Source: Omphalotus guepiniiformis
Lineage: Eukaryota; Basidiomycota; Agaricomycetes; Agaricales; Omphalotaceae
Assembly (NCBI GenBank): GCA_028554645.1
Contig: JAQOOI010000073.1
Coordinates: forward strand, 682,001 to 746,000
DNA length: 64,000 bases
Direction of reading: 5' to 3'
The notes under the pieces are model-generated. The model did no database searches, was not told the DNA's origin, and saw nothing but the letters and a program-made list of their open reading frames with translations. Below are positions 1 to 11,359 of the stretch, piece by piece. Position 1 is the first letter of the stretch, and the number at the start of each line of letters is the position of its first letter. Both the position numbers and the translations under genes were made by a program.

Positions 1-1415
1 TCGTCTGAGTAATAAACTGGGATCTTTCCAAGAAGCACAACTCACTTGTGTCGCGTAGTATAGAGCAGGGAAGAGCACGGAGGGCTTGAAAACAACACCT
101 TAGCTGGCGTTGCAGATGCTTATGCAACAAACACTCACATAACGAACCATCTTGATGTATGGCCATATGAACTGCGAGAGCTTTAATTTCCGCCCCGGAA
201 ACCTTCCTCGGAATTTGAAACGTCCCAAGTAGCGCTGGAAATTACCCCTCGGGTTCCGCGCAGAATCGACTATTGAAGACGAATCCGAAAGTTCGGGATG
301 ACGAACGTATAAGGTCTCTGGCAGGAAGAAGAATATGAAGGCTAGAGCGAAACCGTCGCAAATTGCGGTAAATTTGAAGATCCATCGCCATCCTAAATAT
401 TGACCTATTAGTCCGCCAGGAATCGGCGCAAAATGGCCACCATTAGCTACGTGGCTGGATTTCAGCTCCTAGATCATAAATACTAGAAGAACGCAAGCTC
501 ACTGCTGAGGACTGTATAAACTCCAAGTGCTCTACCTCGTTCGTGAAGAAAGAACATGTCATTAGCCTGGCATCCAATAGTCAGATATTCATCGTCTAGA
601 GAGGCAAAGACAAGGCACACCGTTGCGACTCCTAGTGCCATCCTGCAGAAGCCTAAGTCAGTTGAGCTTCAAAATACCCACAAAATGTTCAACTCACGCG
701 ACTGGAAAGATACCATTGACAATCCGAGCCCCAATAAGCTGGGTATAGTTTTCCACATACGCACAGCCCAGTGCCGATACAAAGCCAATCAAGGTTGTGA
801 AAAGGTAGATCGGCCTTCTTCCGTAGACGTTCGCAAGTGGAATGAATAGGAATGGTCCTATGCCGTTCACCGCAATCACCAAAGTTCTGTCAAGGGAAGG
901 TTAAGACTGAGCGAGCGTTGCCTGGGAGGAAAAGCTGTGCATAGAAAACACTCACGTTTGATAAGAAGCCGTGACTGTGGAAATCCCAAATTCTTGAGAG
1001 AGCTCGCCGTAAGCTGGGTTTATGATAGCGGTGTTCAGTGTCCCGAGTGCGGACAACAAGCTGATCTGGAGGAGGACAAAGACCTGCAGAACGAGCGCAA
1101 GATTTTCAGCTTCGATCGTCAAGTGTTGAAGGTCAAGCAAACACATACACGATACAATGTAGACCAGTTCACTGTTTGCGAATAAGAGGACCCGTAGCTT
1201 TTAAACACTATGTAAACGGACTCACGAGGATCTTCAGGATTGTCTGACGGCTGAGGGCTCAACGGAACACCATGCTTGTCAAGTTTGATCTTTGAATCCG
1301 TTCCGACGTTCTCCACTGAAGCTTTGCACTTCATCACTGTTTCCAACGTAGGAGATTTCCACACACACACACCTTGCGCAACAGCCTCCTCCTCTAGTTT
1401 GCTTTCTGCAGACAT
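1..1415 (-). CDS. MFS transporter, copy 1 (3' end beyond window)
   Basis: Major facilitator superfamily transporter of the fungal drug:H+ antiporter-like type, a plasma-membrane protein; the substrate cannot be told. The start is the ATG at 1415; exon 1 ends in a GTGTGTGT donor. Visible blocks, in order: an acidic cytosolic N-terminus, a conserved stretch ending in PEDP, NWSTLYR before the first helix, the helix ending in ASYQT, then GIGPFLF and the loop motif ANVYGRRPI (the usual MFS loop 2-3 signature). Further down come HERGRALGVYTVL and, near position 200, a conserved cytosolic loop rich in RF/GRFPGRK. The reading reaches base 1 at a segment matching PSVLFPALYYA, so the C-terminal half lies outside. 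A second copy lies at 46527-48925 on the other strand. The splice donor after PEDP is canonical here (GTGAGT) and altered in copy 2. Family call is firm; transported compound is unknown. Confidence 0.85.
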
Positions 1416-1914
1416 TGAGCGTGTGCGGTGCTTTCAATTCTGTGAACGACAATCGGTATATAGAAGGAGTATGTTTCAATTCGAGCCTCGTACCCTTTAA
1501 AAACTTCTGCATACTTGCGTCCATTGGACTACGGAATATATTCATGCCCTTGACCGCCTGACCGTCACACGAACAGGAGATATGTGAGAGTCTCAACGGA
1601 CCGCGATCACAATACCTGCTGATGTGCAGATAACAAGAAGAGAGCATCGCGATATTTCACCACCACTCATTCTGCCTGGATAGTGAATGGTCGGAGACAA
1701 TTCAAAGGAAACTTGAAAGAGTGAACCTCACGGCTGCTGGCGTCGAATCCGATAGAAGGCCGGCGCGGTCACCTGACCACAATCGGTCTTAATCGGTCTA
1801 GCTTCAAGGCTTTGCGTTCCCTGGCTGGTGCAGGTGTTCCGTGAACTCAAATCAAAAATCTATATAAAAGAGCTTGCACATAAAAATAACGATCTTTACA
1901 TTTTTACCCCCTTC
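1416..1914. promoter_or_regulatory. Shared upstream region of MFS copy 1 and CoA-transferase
   Basis: This 499-bp stretch separates two divergent start codons (1415 on -, 1915 on +). It holds a short direct repeat, ATCGGTCT then ATCGGTCTAG, near 1780-1801, just upstream of the enzyme gene. No TATA box or factor site can be assigned with confidence. The arrangement suggests possible co-expression of a transporter and a CoA-dependent catabolic enzyme; that is inference only. Confidence 0.4.
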
Positions 1915-3856
1915 ATGTCACCATATTCCGCTCACACAAGAAGCCTGGAGATTCTCCAAGGCCTTATCTCCGACCCTGCTTTACCCATTCTTCCCCAAGC
2001 ACGAGAAAGAGCACTTGACGCGGTTGAACTAGTCAATGATTCGAACCAGCCTCTTATTCCCATCGTCTACCCGGCCCATGAAGCATTTGCAGCATTGAAA
2101 GGCTTGGAAGGAGCGCTGGCAATAGCATTGCTCAGACAGCGATTCGGAGAGGAGAAAGAAGTGAAAGCAACTGTGGACATAAACCATGCAGCTCTGTTTC
2201 CCGCTATGAGCTTCCTGTCGACGGTAGATGGGCTGCACAAGTGGGATTCAGAAATGAAGACAAAAATCAAAGGTCCGGGATGTCTGTTTGCATTTGAACG
2301 AGACCTCACGGCGGTGAACAGATACGGATCTCAACAAGGTATACAGTAACATATACCGAAGGATGATTTCCAACATCTACCGGACGAAGGACAATCGATA
2401 TTATCACTTGCACACAAGGTCAAGTCCTCTTTCACACAAAAGAAGTATGTGCGCTTACACCATCTGCGGTGGATCCTGTATATAGCCTCGATGCCACGCC
2501 CACGTTGGAGATCCTTGGTTTGCCGCCGTATGACGACAGTAGAAACGAGAGACAAGCAGCTCAAACAATCATTGAAGAGCATGCCCGAATGTTCACATCC
2601 GATGAGCTCGACACTATGATCAGATCTCGACGATTGTCCGGCTCTCCTTGTCTAACGCGAGAGGAGTTCCTAGCTACAGCACATGTGAGTATCCAATATA
2701 TGCCAACAAGAAAGCAAGCACATACCTTGATGATAGGGCGCATACATTTCTAGTCAACCTCTTTTCGATTTAAAACAGCTCGAATCCACGTCGCCACCAT
2801 TGACCCCTTCCAGTGAAGGCCCCAACATCCTGTCCGGAATCAAGATCCTCGACTTGACACGCGTCATCGCCGGACCCGTCATCACACGCACCCTCGCAGA
2901 GTATGGCGCAGAGATCCTGCGAGTGACCAATCTCAACCTTCCCGATCAATCATACTACGCCGTAGATTTCAACTTCGGCAAGCGTACCCTGAATTTAGAC
3001 TTGAAAAGCGACCAGGGCAGGAAGGACTTCGAGGGATTGCTCGAAGAAGTCGACGTCATTGTTGACGGGTACCGACCAGGTGCATTGCAAAAACTGGGGT
3101 ACGGCCCGGATGAGTTGATGAGAAGATTTGGGGGGAAAAGAGGATTTGTATATGTAAAGGAGAGCTGCTATGGAGATGGTGGAGAGTGGTCGAACAGGCC
3201 TGGGTGGCAGCAAATTGCTGACTCGGTAAGTTTTCGCCCTCATGTACGAGGGACGAAGCCGAACTGACTCGGAGTCCCTCTTATGAAAGGTGACTGGCCT
3301 GTCGTGGACTAATGGTCGAGCGGTAGGCATGGACGAACCAGTCGCACCACCCTTCCCATTTGCCGACTTTGGGTAAGCTTAAGTCCTCGTGCACTGGAAT
3401 ATATCCCTTGACTATCGTATGGAATGCAGAACCGGTGAGCTGGGATGCATAGCCGCACTCAATGCCCTGCACCACCGAATGATTAAGGGAGGAAGCTATT
3501 ACACAAGCGTCTCGCTCGTCAAGTTTAACGACTGGCTCATCTCGCTCGGGGAGTATCCGACGCCACTGTGGAATACGATCCTCGCGGCACACGAACTAGG
3601 AGACGGAAAGGTCCATCATCATAGTAACTTTGATGATGTGAGTAGAGCCGCAATTTCTAGCATGCAACGACTGTATCCGGAGCTATGGCAAAGAGATGAA
3701 TATATGCACGAGGCTGCAGATACACCGTTCGGCAAGGTCAGGACACAAAGTCCGGTGGTGAGGATAGAAACATGGAAAACAGCGGAAAAGGGTTGGTTGA
3801 ACGTGACGAGACCAGCGGGGTACGATTCACCGCCCAAGTGGGAAATTGCGGTTTGA
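1915..3856 (+). CDS. CoA-transferase family III (CaiB/BaiF) protein
   Basis: Family III CoA-transferases move CoA between carboxylic acids, or act as acyl-CoA racemases. I resolve six exons: 1915-2272, 2322-2418, 2486-2684, 2779-3225, 3290-3372, 3430-3856. All junctions are GT-AG and the sum is 1611 nt, a 536-residue protein. The family core is in exons 4-6: GIKILDLTRVIAGP near residue 240, the block from FGKRTLNLDLKS to VIVDGYRPGAL, then GWQQIADS and a C-terminal GELGCIAALNAL block. Exons 1-3 hold an N-terminal half with YRRMISNIYRTKDNRYYHLH and DATPTLEILGL, as in the two-lobed fungal members. The start at 1915 is the first ATG in frame before the conserved N-terminal region. The substrate is not predictable. 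Fungal homologues are often annotated only as CAIB/BAIF family enzymes or alpha-methylacyl-CoA racemase-like. No lesion seen. Confidence 0.9.
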
Positions 3857-6800
3857 TAATGATTGGAACAGAAGATTTTCCATGTACTGATTCTGCCATG
3901 TCATATGTATGATCAACGAGACGATATCATTCCGTACAGTTCTGACATGTGGTGAAAATTGAGCTGGATAAAGGCAGCAAGCAAAGCGGAACTTACCCAT
4001 TTCATTCAATTCGAGGATTGCCTCTGGAGCCTGCTATTCCCCAAGCTATCCACTACCCGCTCGATTAGGACAAAAGCGTCACAATTGGCGCGAGACTTGG
4101 TGCGACGAAGGCATTGAAAAGGCCAATCAGACGTATATGCTGTGAATGTTTCGATATTGCCTGTTCGGAAGAGGCCAACAATATTCCAGTCAGATAGCTT
4201 CAGCCTTCAGCATCGACTCCTGCCAGGTACCACGTAAGACTTGAAAAATGTTCAACGGCTTCCAAAGAAAATCGGTCGCGCGGGCCAGCTGCAGAGAATT
4301 CTGAGAGAAGAAGCTTGCCGTCTATCCCGTATTTTGAAATTTGGAAACGAGAAATCATTGAAATAAACTTTTTATCGTTTTGCAACGCGCGGGTTCTTCA
4401 ATTTTGACAACAAAAAAGAAAGGTTCCACTGTCCAGAGTCGAGAGAAAGAACTCCAGAAAAGTCGGGTCATCGGATCGTACTATCGTAGCTTGTTCAGGG
4501 CCGGTCAAATAACGACCGGTTTGAGCCGGTTCTTTCAGTGGTGCCTCTTACTGCATTCCCTCATGTTGTAATTCCACCCACCAGCTAGGGAATTTGCATA
4601 GATTGAACACGATCTCCGTCTCAACAGATATCTGGCTCAAAGATCTAGCGCTAAACGAATCTATCATAACATAACATCAAATTCCTCGCGCCGAGTTACG
4701 CATACATCGGGATTTTTGTTTTCAAGTAGTGACTTTCTCAGCTTTTCTCATAATCAAGCATGTAAATGTTCATTAGGGGGTGTTGAGATTGCTGATAGTA
4801 TGCATCAAGGATACGTGTGGTCGCTAACGTATGAACCGAATGGTGTTCAAAGATAACAACCTTACTCGATGTGTCCTGGACTCTTGGCCTCTGCGTAAAA
4901 CGTTCATCGCTAAACCAAGTAAGTCATTGTAAAGCCTTAATCCTTCCTCTTCATAGCTAACGAACTTCAGGCGTTTAGAACCCGGTCCTGCGGTCTTGGT
5001 CCCAAGTGCCGTAACTCCCTGCCACGATACTTACCACCAATATTTCCTCTGGTGTACAGGCTCCATGTCAAGCGCTATGGTCTGTACGGCTTCGGCGGCC
5101 TCACGTCTTTCAGTTTTTCTCAAGAACCGGCTTAATCCGAGCCTAGAAGCCTAAACCTGAAAACTGCAAGTACTGCATCGCCGCAAGTTTTGTCTAAACA
5201 CGATATACTAATACCAAAATTACCTCAATACAATCGATGTCGAGGCTGTCAAATTTCGCTTACTGACTTCCAAGCCGCGTAAGTATAGTATTTCGTTGAG
5301 TCCATTGAGTCAGATGTCGTGGTCACTGACAGAAATTCGTAGAAATCACCCACAAGTGACAAGTCTACGTACGGGTCTCGATTCCGTCCGTATCGCAGCA
5401 AGAATCGTAGCCGCAAAAGTACTTGCAAACTCTACGAACCAAATTCGATGCAGATGTATGTCTTATTACGCAGTTCCCAGAACAGCAAGAAGTATGTATT
5501 GGTCTTGTGGGCAATATCATCGTCTTGTACTTACGGCACACTCGCACCCCAATCTCTACAGCATCCTCGCCCTTGTGAACGAAAACGTACAACGAGGCTG
5601 ACCTTGAGTTCCGCACAAGCAAGTAGTTCTGCCTCCATTCTATATCCGAATCCAAAGATAGGGATGGTTTCCGGTACGAGTTTGCTGTATCTCTTTCAAC
5701 AAGTCCTTTGCCTAATACGATCCCGCGACGCTACAAACCATCCACTCATTCATTTCACCGTCGATTGAATTCGTACCATCTCGCCTGAGTATGCGTTTTC
5801 TAACTGTATACCCAAGATTCCGGGAGTGAGGCCTTTCCCAAGCCAACGAAAAAAAAACATCCGGTACGTTTACTCCGCCGCTAAACCCCCCAAGTTGCAC
5901 GGTTACTTCTTTTCATCCTAAAACCACTCCTCACGACTCCTCAATGCTCCTCCGTGGTCCTCAACTCGTATTGAGTCCTATTATATAGATCTACTGCATT
6001 ACACGCCTCTAGAGCATGTTATCTGCTCATGACCTTGTCTGCTGGTTTCATATCACCACCTGGCGTGGGCCAAAATCCTTGTATAGACGTGGCTCATCCG
6101 GGTAACCCAACCGGATTCCCTGAGAGAGAACTTGATAAAAAGTTATCCGTGTTCGTATCCGATGATCAGGATCAAAAGGCCTTGTTTTTCCACTTTCATT
6201 TCCTTTTCATCCGTATTCAGTCAAATGAGTCCCTTTGCAAAGAGTTGGCTCCGAGTGGCACGAAGTCAATAGGTAACGCAAAAGCGTGCCAAAGCGAAGA
6301 AGGGGGCTCGAAGGTTCCCTACAATGGTTGATTTCCGTAAGTACTTATCGAGATCCGAAGACACTTATCGAGTATGACCCACACTCTTTCATATTTTCGT
6401 GTTTGCGGTATGGTGCTTTCGGAGAAACCCGTGTTGAGTTCGTTGAACCAACTTTGACCGAGTATGTATGTATAGCTACTCAACAAGGTTTTACTTGCAG
6501 ATAGGTCCCGCCCACCCCTCTTCCGGAATTCTAATCTCGGAGAAGTAGGGCTATGAAAGTGACTATCAGAAGGGAAGAGCTAAGTTTTCCGCCAATAACA
6601 AGTTCTTTGACATCGGAGCATACGCATAGAGAAGAGATTACTTTTGAAGAAGTTACCCCACTCTTTTTCGTTATCAACTCAGTCAAGAATGACCTTACGA
6701 ACGATGGTCAGCCTGGCTATAGACCTAGCACTCGAATTCTCGTAAGTTCACCGGGATGTTCCAGGTATGACTTCCCCATTCTACACGGAGCACTACATTA

Positions 6801-7998
6801 ACCGATTAGATTCAGACTCTAACGCCACGGACCTCCCTCTGCCACTGCTAAGTTACATAGGTAACGAAACGTACGATGAAATCTTCTGAAGAGGGAGAGT
6901 CAAACAGCAGACCCTCAACAGCCGCCAGCTCAACACTCATCACCCATGGGGGTGGGCCCACAATCAGAAAGAACGACAAGAACGATGAGTTACGTTCCCC
7001 TAAATGTCCGCGGAGTGATTGACGATGTTCCTGTACGCCGTTTGTTAGCGCTGGATCAGACGAGTCATATCCACAGCGTCACCGTCTGAAAAAATTCAAG
7101 ATACGTATACACTGGTAAGTACTGAAAGTACTCGCGTGCCTCACTGAGACTCCTGAGCATACCGCTTGGAGAAAAGACCCAAAAAAACCACAACTCCGCG
7201 AGAGTTTTACGCTCTTTTACAGGTCACCTGAAACCGGAGCAGATTGTAATCTCTAAAATGTAAAAAAGACGTTTGAAATTCGCCTTTTAGCGCGCCGCGC
7301 AGTTGCGCTGAGTGAATTGAGGGTACAAAATCGCTCGCTTTGATTAAACGACGCCGGACTCATTCGGATGGTCGGTACGGTCTTCCGACGGCTTGTGCGG
7401 TCCGAAGAATGAGTTAATGTATGTTTTTTCGCCAATATACATAGGGGAGCAACTTGAAGCAGATTTTCATACCTTCTTCTGAATTGAGAAATCCCTTCTC
7501 TATTGAATCGCCATGGGTTGGCTGGATAATGGACTTTAAAGAATCCGAATATGTATAACCGAGGAGGTCAAGTACAGTACCTGTTGACCAAGACCTGGAA
7601 CATGCATGGGATCATATGCAAATTAACGAAATCCTACTTACGGCCCGAGGGGCAAAGTACATTTGTCTAAAGTTGATCCAAAGCGTCTCATTCCGAGAGC
7701 CCCTTGAGATGCACGTTGTTAAAATGCTTCACAGTCGAACTTCTATCTGTTCAAGATTACATACCCCGCCGAACATTCTGTACATCTTAATCTGTTTGCG
7801 TTTGACCTTCCCCTCCGCTAGAGCTCACGCAACCACTCACGAGTTGCTTACGACCCATGCATACTCCTCTTCTACTTTTACTTGCTTCCCACACTGATCT
7901 CCGTGAATCACGGGTACACTTTTTTCATTCATCGACCCATCCATCCCTGCGAAAAAGAAATAAAAAACGCTATCAGTAACTCATCATTTCTCTTTCAT
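3857..7998. other. 4.1-kb intergenic stretch, no recognisable gene
   Basis: Both strands hold only short open frames (up to about 100 codons) without family resemblance, splice structure or consistent codon use. I saw no LTR, terminal inverted repeats, tRNA or rRNA. There is one small hairpin near 4502-4519 (CCGGTC...GACCGG). The right part, to about 7900, is followed directly by the 3' end of the short-chain dehydrogenase on the minus strand. A non-coding transcript or old transposon debris cannot be excluded. Confidence 0.5.
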
Positions 7999-9290
7999 TT
8001 ATAGATGCTCGCGGATCACGGAGCGAGAGAGTACACCGGACTCGATGGGCAGGCAGTATGCAGTGAGACTGCGAGGGAGAGGAAGAATAACTTACTCCAT
8101 CGACGACTAAAACTTCTCCACAAACATAGTTGCTTGCTTCACTTGCAAGGAACACAATCGGACCGGCGAAATCAATTGGTTGACCCCATCGTTGAGCGGG
8201 AATACGGTCATTGAGCTGTTGGAGACGGGTGGGGTCGCTCAGCAGAGCTTCATTCCTGTTCCAAATTCGGTGTCAATAAAAAATCTCTCTCCAAAGTCAT
8301 AAGACAATAGGTGAGGAATCTTACATGTCAGTTGCTATATATCCCGGAGCGATACCATTTACATTCACTCCATGAACGCTCCATTCGTTGCTCAATGCTT
8401 TTGTTAATTGACCAAGGCCGCCTTTGGAAGCGGCATATGCGGGAACAGTAAGGCCTCCTGTACTGGAAACTTAAGTTGCAAGTTCCGTGAGGGTGGGGGC
8501 AGATTTAGTACAAAAGTTACCTTGAAAAGTTAAGAGTGAACAAAAGTTGATAATCTTTCCACTTTTGCGCGGAACCATGTGCTGTCCTGCTGCTTGTGCA
8601 AGTAAGAAGGGTGACTTGAGATTTGTATTGAGAACCTTTTAGAATAACAGCACGGAAAACCACATGAGCAAGAAACAGATGAGCGCGGCAAGGTTTTGTA
8701 CGTACATCGTCCCAATCACTCTCTAGAAAGTCCACGCTTGGATTCCTTCGCTGAATACCGGCACAGTTCACTAGGACGTGCACTTCCCCGCCAGGGACAA
8801 CCTTGAGAGCGCGGGGAAATATAGACTTGACACCTGTGAGAAAAAAGAATAATTGACACTCGTTTGTAAAAAAAAACGGGACAAGAAAAAAGAGTTTACC
8901 GGACCCGGAGCTTGGTGCGCTTGTAACATCGGATACATCTGCATACACGACTGATACGTGTATCCCTTTAGCTGGGCCTACAGAAGAAGAAGATAGAGCA
9001 GAAAGAAGTGAAGGAGTTGGAAGAGCGGAAATGTAAGGGTCCTCGTCTGATTTGAGCTCAGCAGCGGTGATTGCGGGGGCATCTGAGGAGGAGTCGGCTG
9101 GAGGACGAAGAACCAAACAGATGTTTGCACCGGCTTGTCCTAGAGCAATAGCGCAAGCTCTACCGATACCTCGAGACGTCGGTAAGTGTAACTAAATAAG
9201 AATACGAGTGACTCGGATACCTCGAGATGCGCCCGTGATGAGCACATTCTTTCCCTTGAGAGAAAAAAGATCCAGAGAACTAGAGGCCAT
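7999..9290 (-). CDS. Short-chain dehydrogenase/reductase (2-deoxy-gluconate dehydrogenase-like)
   Basis: NAD(P)-dependent SDR oxidoreductase. Seven exons on the minus strand: 9290-9221, 9169-8900, 8833-8706, 8635-8521, 8457-8325, 8255-8096, 8007-7999, together 885 nt (294 residues). The last exon is tiny (two codons plus stop) and less certain. Motifs: the cofactor site TGASRGIG spans the first intron, then VNCAGI, the serine strand IINFCSL, the catalytic YAASK, and [10 protein letters not shown]. The C-terminal [19 protein letters not shown] fits the family end. The order and the PGYIATDM block resemble bacterial KduD-type 2-deoxy-D-gluconate 3-dehydrogenases, but the substrate is inference. 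Odd: a serine/alanine/proline-rich insert of about 40 residues lies between the cofactor site and the second strand, making the protein longer than the usual 250. It is divergent with the zinc dehydrogenase at 9774, so a joint role in sugar or sugar-acid oxidation is plausible. Confidence 0.88.
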
Positions 9291-9773
9291 TGATACTGTC
9301 TAGGTCTCTCTTCGAGTCGAAAGATATATAGACGAAATCAATCAAGCTCGAAAGAACCTCTGAAGGATATATTTTGAATTCTGCGACGGTCGGTACAGGC
9401 TGGAGCAAGACCCATTCACCGGAATATGGACGGGCCGGGAGAGAAGGATCGACTGGAAAACGGAATTCGGACCGGTGATCCTGTGACTGGCCGTTACGGA
9501 GTTTGCCGAGATCAACATAAAGATCTGCACAATGGATCTCCCCACAACGGTTTCTCCACAAACTTTTTTTTCTTCTTTGTTGAGAATCGGAATTTCGGAC
9601 CGGTTACGCGTTTTCAATTTTTTGCTACGAATCAAGACAAGATTTGTGTGGTCACGGATGTGGAGAGGTGGACAAAGTATAAATACACAGAAATGTGATT
9701 CTTGCTTTTCGTTGTGGTTCTCCTGACTTTCTACAGTTTACCCCTCTACTCACTACTCAGCTCATTTTCCTAA
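9291..9773. promoter_or_regulatory. Bidirectional promoter with repeated CGGACCG motif
   Basis: The 483 bp lie between two divergent dehydrogenase start codons. The 11-bp sequence TTCGGACCGGT occurs twice in the same orientation, at 9466-9476 and 9594-9604, 128 bp apart. Its core CGG-A-CCG is an inverted CGG pair, the kind of half-site used by fungal Zn2Cys6 regulators. A TATAAATA-like stretch lies at about 9678. That a shared regulator binds here is inference. Confidence 0.5.
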
Positions 9774-11359
9774 ATGCCTTCTCCTGTTTCATCCCAAATC
9801 GCTGCTGTCTTGCATGGACCAAGGGATCTTCGTCTTGAGGCCCGTCAGTTATGGGCTCCAGGTCCTGGTCAATGTCAGGTAGCAATTCAAGCTACTGGTT
9901 TGTGTGGTAGCGATTGTAAGTTTCTCTCTTCGAATTTCAACTGTCAGAATTCTGACTCGATTTCGTTCATATAGTGCACTACTATCTTGCCGGACGCAAT
10001 GGTGACTTTGCAATTCGTTCACCACTGGTTCTAGGTCACGAATCCGCTGGTATCATCACCGCTCTTGGTCCTGGTGTCGCAGGCCAGTATCCTCGTCTAC
10101 GAGTAGGCACGAGGGTCGCCGTCGAATGCGGTGTGCCTTGTCGGTCTCAGAATCCCGACGGCTCAGAAAAGACAGGCAAGGATAGGTGTAGATACTGCTC
10201 CAATGGGAGATACAATCTCTGCAAAAGCTTGCGCTTTTGCTCAAGCGCGAAAACGTTCCCTCATCGCGATGGCTTGTTACAAGAAAAGGTGAACCACGAA
10301 GCTTGGTGCCTACATCCGTAAGCGTCTCCTGTTTCATGAATTCGCTTCTTGTGTTGATGTATCGTGGGCTCTAGAATCCCAGATACACTTTCATCCTCTC
10401 TTGCTGCCTTAGCCGAACCCCTCTCTGTTCTCATTCATGCTTCACGACGCGCAGGAATCTGTCCCCCACCGTCATATCCGTCTTTAGCTCAATCACCCAC
10501 CTCACATTCATCAAACGGACACTCAACGAACGGACATCTAACAAACGGCCATTCCACGAGCAGTGACTCAGCCTCCGCTACCCCTCTTCCTCTGCCTGCC
10601 GCTGGCAAACGAGTCTTAGTCTTCGGTGTCGGAGCAATCGGTCTCATCGCTTGTGCACTCGCACGTGAACTCGGCGCAGAACGCGTATGCGCGGTCGATA
10701 TAAACCCCGAACGACTTGCATTTGCCAAAAATAATGGTTTCACTTTTGGTGAAGGCGAGGGAACGTATTGTTTACCATTACCACCTAAAAACGCGAACGC
10801 CGCCGCCCCTTCAGACGCAAACCCCAGAGAATCTGATAATTTGAGACGTGCGAAGGAGAATGCGGCTACGGCGCTTGCTGCGTTTGGTGAACCGGATGGG
10901 TTTGATGTGTTGTTTGAGTGTACTGGTGCGGAAGGGTGTATTTTGATGAGTGTATTCGTAAGTTTTCCCCCCCGTTTCACATGCGGACCTTTCCGCCGTA
11001 CATTTCAGATTCTGACTGTTTGTTTCATTCCATAGTGTGCTAACCTCGGTGCACGCGTGGCCCTCATCGGAATGGGTACCCCTGTTGTCTCGTCTTTCCC
11101 AATTGCCGCAGCGGCAACGAGGGAGGTGGACCTCATTGGAAGTTTCCGATATGCCGATACATATAAAGATGCAGTGGAAATGCTCTCCCGTGGTGACGTG
11201 AGCTCTGAAGATGAAGTTGAGATTGGGTTTGTGAGCAAGATCTCTAAACTCATTACGCACCGATATCCGCTCTCGAAGACCAAGGAAGCGTTTGAGTTAC
11301 TTGCCAAGGGCCGGGATGAGAACGGCGGGCTTGTGCTCAAGGTTTTGGTCGAGGCTTGA
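9774..11359 (+). CDS. Zinc-dependent polyol/alcohol dehydrogenase (sorbitol/xylitol dehydrogenase type)
   Basis: Medium-chain dehydrogenase that oxidises a polyol to a ketose using NAD. Four exons: 9774-9915, 9975-10317, 10375-10957, 11036-11359, all GT-AG, 1392 nt in total (463 residues). Catalytic-zinc residues are seen in GLCGSD and LGHESAG; the structural zinc lobe has cysteines in VPCRS and CRYCSNGRYNLC. The cofactor-binding fold starts at GKRVLVFGVGAIG, and FDVLFECTGAEGCI and VALIGMGTPVV follow as in sorbitol/xylitol/arabinitol dehydrogenases. Length is about 100 residues above the family norm. The excess is mainly a low-complexity insert at 10514-10558, three 15-nt repeats coding NGH(S/L)T units, and a second Ala/Asn/Pro-rich insert in the Rossmann half. 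It is head-to-head with the SDR gene and probably co-regulated. Exact polyol unknown. Confidence 0.9.
10514..10558 (+). repeat. 15-nt coding repeat, three copies
   Basis: Three imperfect 15-nt units, each beginning AACGG(A/C)CA, code for NGHST, NGHLT and NGHST. They sit inside the zinc dehydrogenase between the zinc lobe and the cofactor-binding fold, in a surface-type linker rich in Ser, Pro and Thr. Replication slippage is the simplest explanation. Confidence 0.75.

Noticed and set aside
1..11359. MFS, CoA-transferase, SDR and zinc dehydrogenase as one metabolic gene cluster
   Set aside because: A 4.1-kb gap separates the two halves, no backbone synthase or pathway regulator is present, and the substrates cannot be linked from sequence; only the SDR/dehydrogenase pair has direct support.
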